Shown here: piece by piece, positions 6,687-6,861 of the stretch | Position numbering within the stretch: the stretch's first letter is position 1 | How the letters are laid out: each line of letters opens with the position of its first letter | Assembly (NCBI GenBank): GCA_013812995.1 | Contig: JACCSL010000551.1 | Span: 1-6,861, forward strand | DNA length: 6,861 bases | Source: Ardenticatenales bacterium | GTDB taxonomy: Bacteria; Chloroflexota; Anaerolineae; Ardenticatenales; Ardenticatenaceae | Direction: 5' to 3' | Notes under the pieces: generated by a model | The model's database searches: none | What the model saw: only the letters and a program-made list of their open reading frames with translations | Told to the model about the DNA's origin: nothing | Position numbers and translations under genes: made by a program

Positions 6687-6736
6687 CAGGAAGAAACAGA
6701 GCAGCGCCGACCGACCTTGGCCCATGCCAAATAGAA

Positions 6737-6777
6737 CTGCCCGACCCCTTTCTCGTGGAAAGGTAAAGGTCGGGCAG
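6737..6777 (-). other. Long bulged hairpin in the operon leader
   Basis: CTGCCCGACC (6777-6768 in the transcript) pairs over ten bases with GGTCGGGCAG (6746-6737). A TTTA bulge on the 5' side leads to a second stem, CCTTTC with GAAAGG, closed by a CACGA loop. All 16 pairs are Watson-Crick. The 3' strand is also complementary over eight bases to the 5' arm of the terminator at 6689-6682, so the two structures exclude each other. A short TTCTATTT follows the hairpin, so weak termination here is also conceivable. Confidence 0.85.
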
Positions 6778-6846
6778 GAATGACGTTGGAATGCCAGGTA
6801 GGCAGAAATAACCAGGTTAGCCCACGGCTGACCTGGCACTCGCCAC

Positions 6847-6852
6847 ACTATA
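6847..6852 (-). promoter_or_regulatory. Candidate -10 box for the ABC transporter operon
   Basis: Read on the minus strand, TATAGT (one mismatch to TATAAT) sits at the right edge of the window. It would place the transcript start near 6840, exactly at the base of the first leader stem. The matching -35 element would fall at about 6870-6875, outside the window, so this call is half-supported. Confidence 0.4.
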
Positions 6853-6861
6853 CCTTCTTCC

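Larger units (their letters stand above)
6634..6840 (-). promoter_or_regulatory. Structured leader of the ABC transporter operon, candidate attenuator or riboswitch
   Basis: About 200 nt of non-coding sequence precede the permease gene. In transcript order it holds: a 5' element in which UGCCAGGU (6838-6831) can pair with ACCUGGCA (6799-6792), or its CCAGGU part with ACCUGG (6817-6812) around an AGCC/GGCU hairpin; a strong hairpin (6777-6737) with a 10-bp outer stem, a 4-nt bulge and a 6-bp inner stem; and a terminator hairpin at 6686-6667. An exact 11-nt direct repeat (6770-6780 and 6682-6692, TCGGGCAGGAA on the plus strand) makes the middle strand able to pair with either copy. This is what an antiterminator/terminator switch looks like. 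I see no TPP-riboswitch core. The alternative is the 3' region of an unseen upstream gene carrying ordinary terminators. Confidence 0.55.

Noticed and set aside
6747..6763. Guanidine-II (mini-ykkC) hairpin, suggested by the ACGA in the loop of the leader hairpin
   Set aside because: That class needs two similar hairpins with ACGR loops; only one such loop exists here, and the best pairing makes it a 5-nt CACGA loop rather than a clean tetraloop.
6634..6861. TPP riboswitch in the transporter leader
   Set aside because: The conserved CUGAGA and the ACC-UGAACCUGA-type segments of the TPP aptamer are absent, although an NMT1/THI5-like transporter would be a natural target.

Overview
The window looks like a chromosomal segment of a GC-rich bacterium. 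Chloroflexota is my best guess, with low confidence. It rests on the Thr/Glu/Pro-rich linker after the lipobox of the solute-binding protein, a DUF4277-type transposase and weak Shine-Dalgarno sites at several genes. No rRNA or other taxonomic marker is present, and I see no tRNA, CRISPR array or phage genes.

Left part (1-2100, all minus strand): the window opens inside the 5' end of an IS1634-like transposase gene. Its insertion-sequence end seems to lie only about ten bases past the stop of a polysaccharide-deacetylase-like gene. That gene (218-937) overlaps by ATGA with an upstream left-handed beta-helix acyltransferase gene (934-2100), so the two form a tightly coupled pair, probably for glycan or surface-polysaccharide modification. 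A 127-bp divergent promoter region follows (2101-2227).

Middle (2228-4652, plus strand): two uncharacterised genes that overlap by 14 bases (166 and 221 aa) are followed 15 bases later by tgt, a tRNA-guanine transglycosylase. This Tgt keeps its catalytic and zinc ligands. It carries an extra segment of about 34 residues before the SHLDGS motif and an altered GG-loop in the base-binding pocket. A hairpin terminator that works in both directions (4659-4690) separates it from the convergent right-hand operon.

Right part (4700-6861, minus strand): a two-gene ABC uptake operon encodes an inner-membrane permease (5803-6633) and an NMT1/THI5-like lipoprotein solute-binding protein (4700-5755). A triple heptamer repeat lies between them. 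No ATPase gene is visible. The roughly 200-nt leader of this operon is the most interesting part of the window. A -10-like box at the window edge is followed by a structured 5' element, a strong hairpin, and a canonical intrinsic terminator ending 27 nt before the permease start codon. An exact 11-nt direct repeat lets the middle strand pair either with its upstream partner (terminator allowed) or with the terminator arm (terminator blocked). This is the layout of a transcription attenuator or riboswitch, and I could not match it to a class I know.
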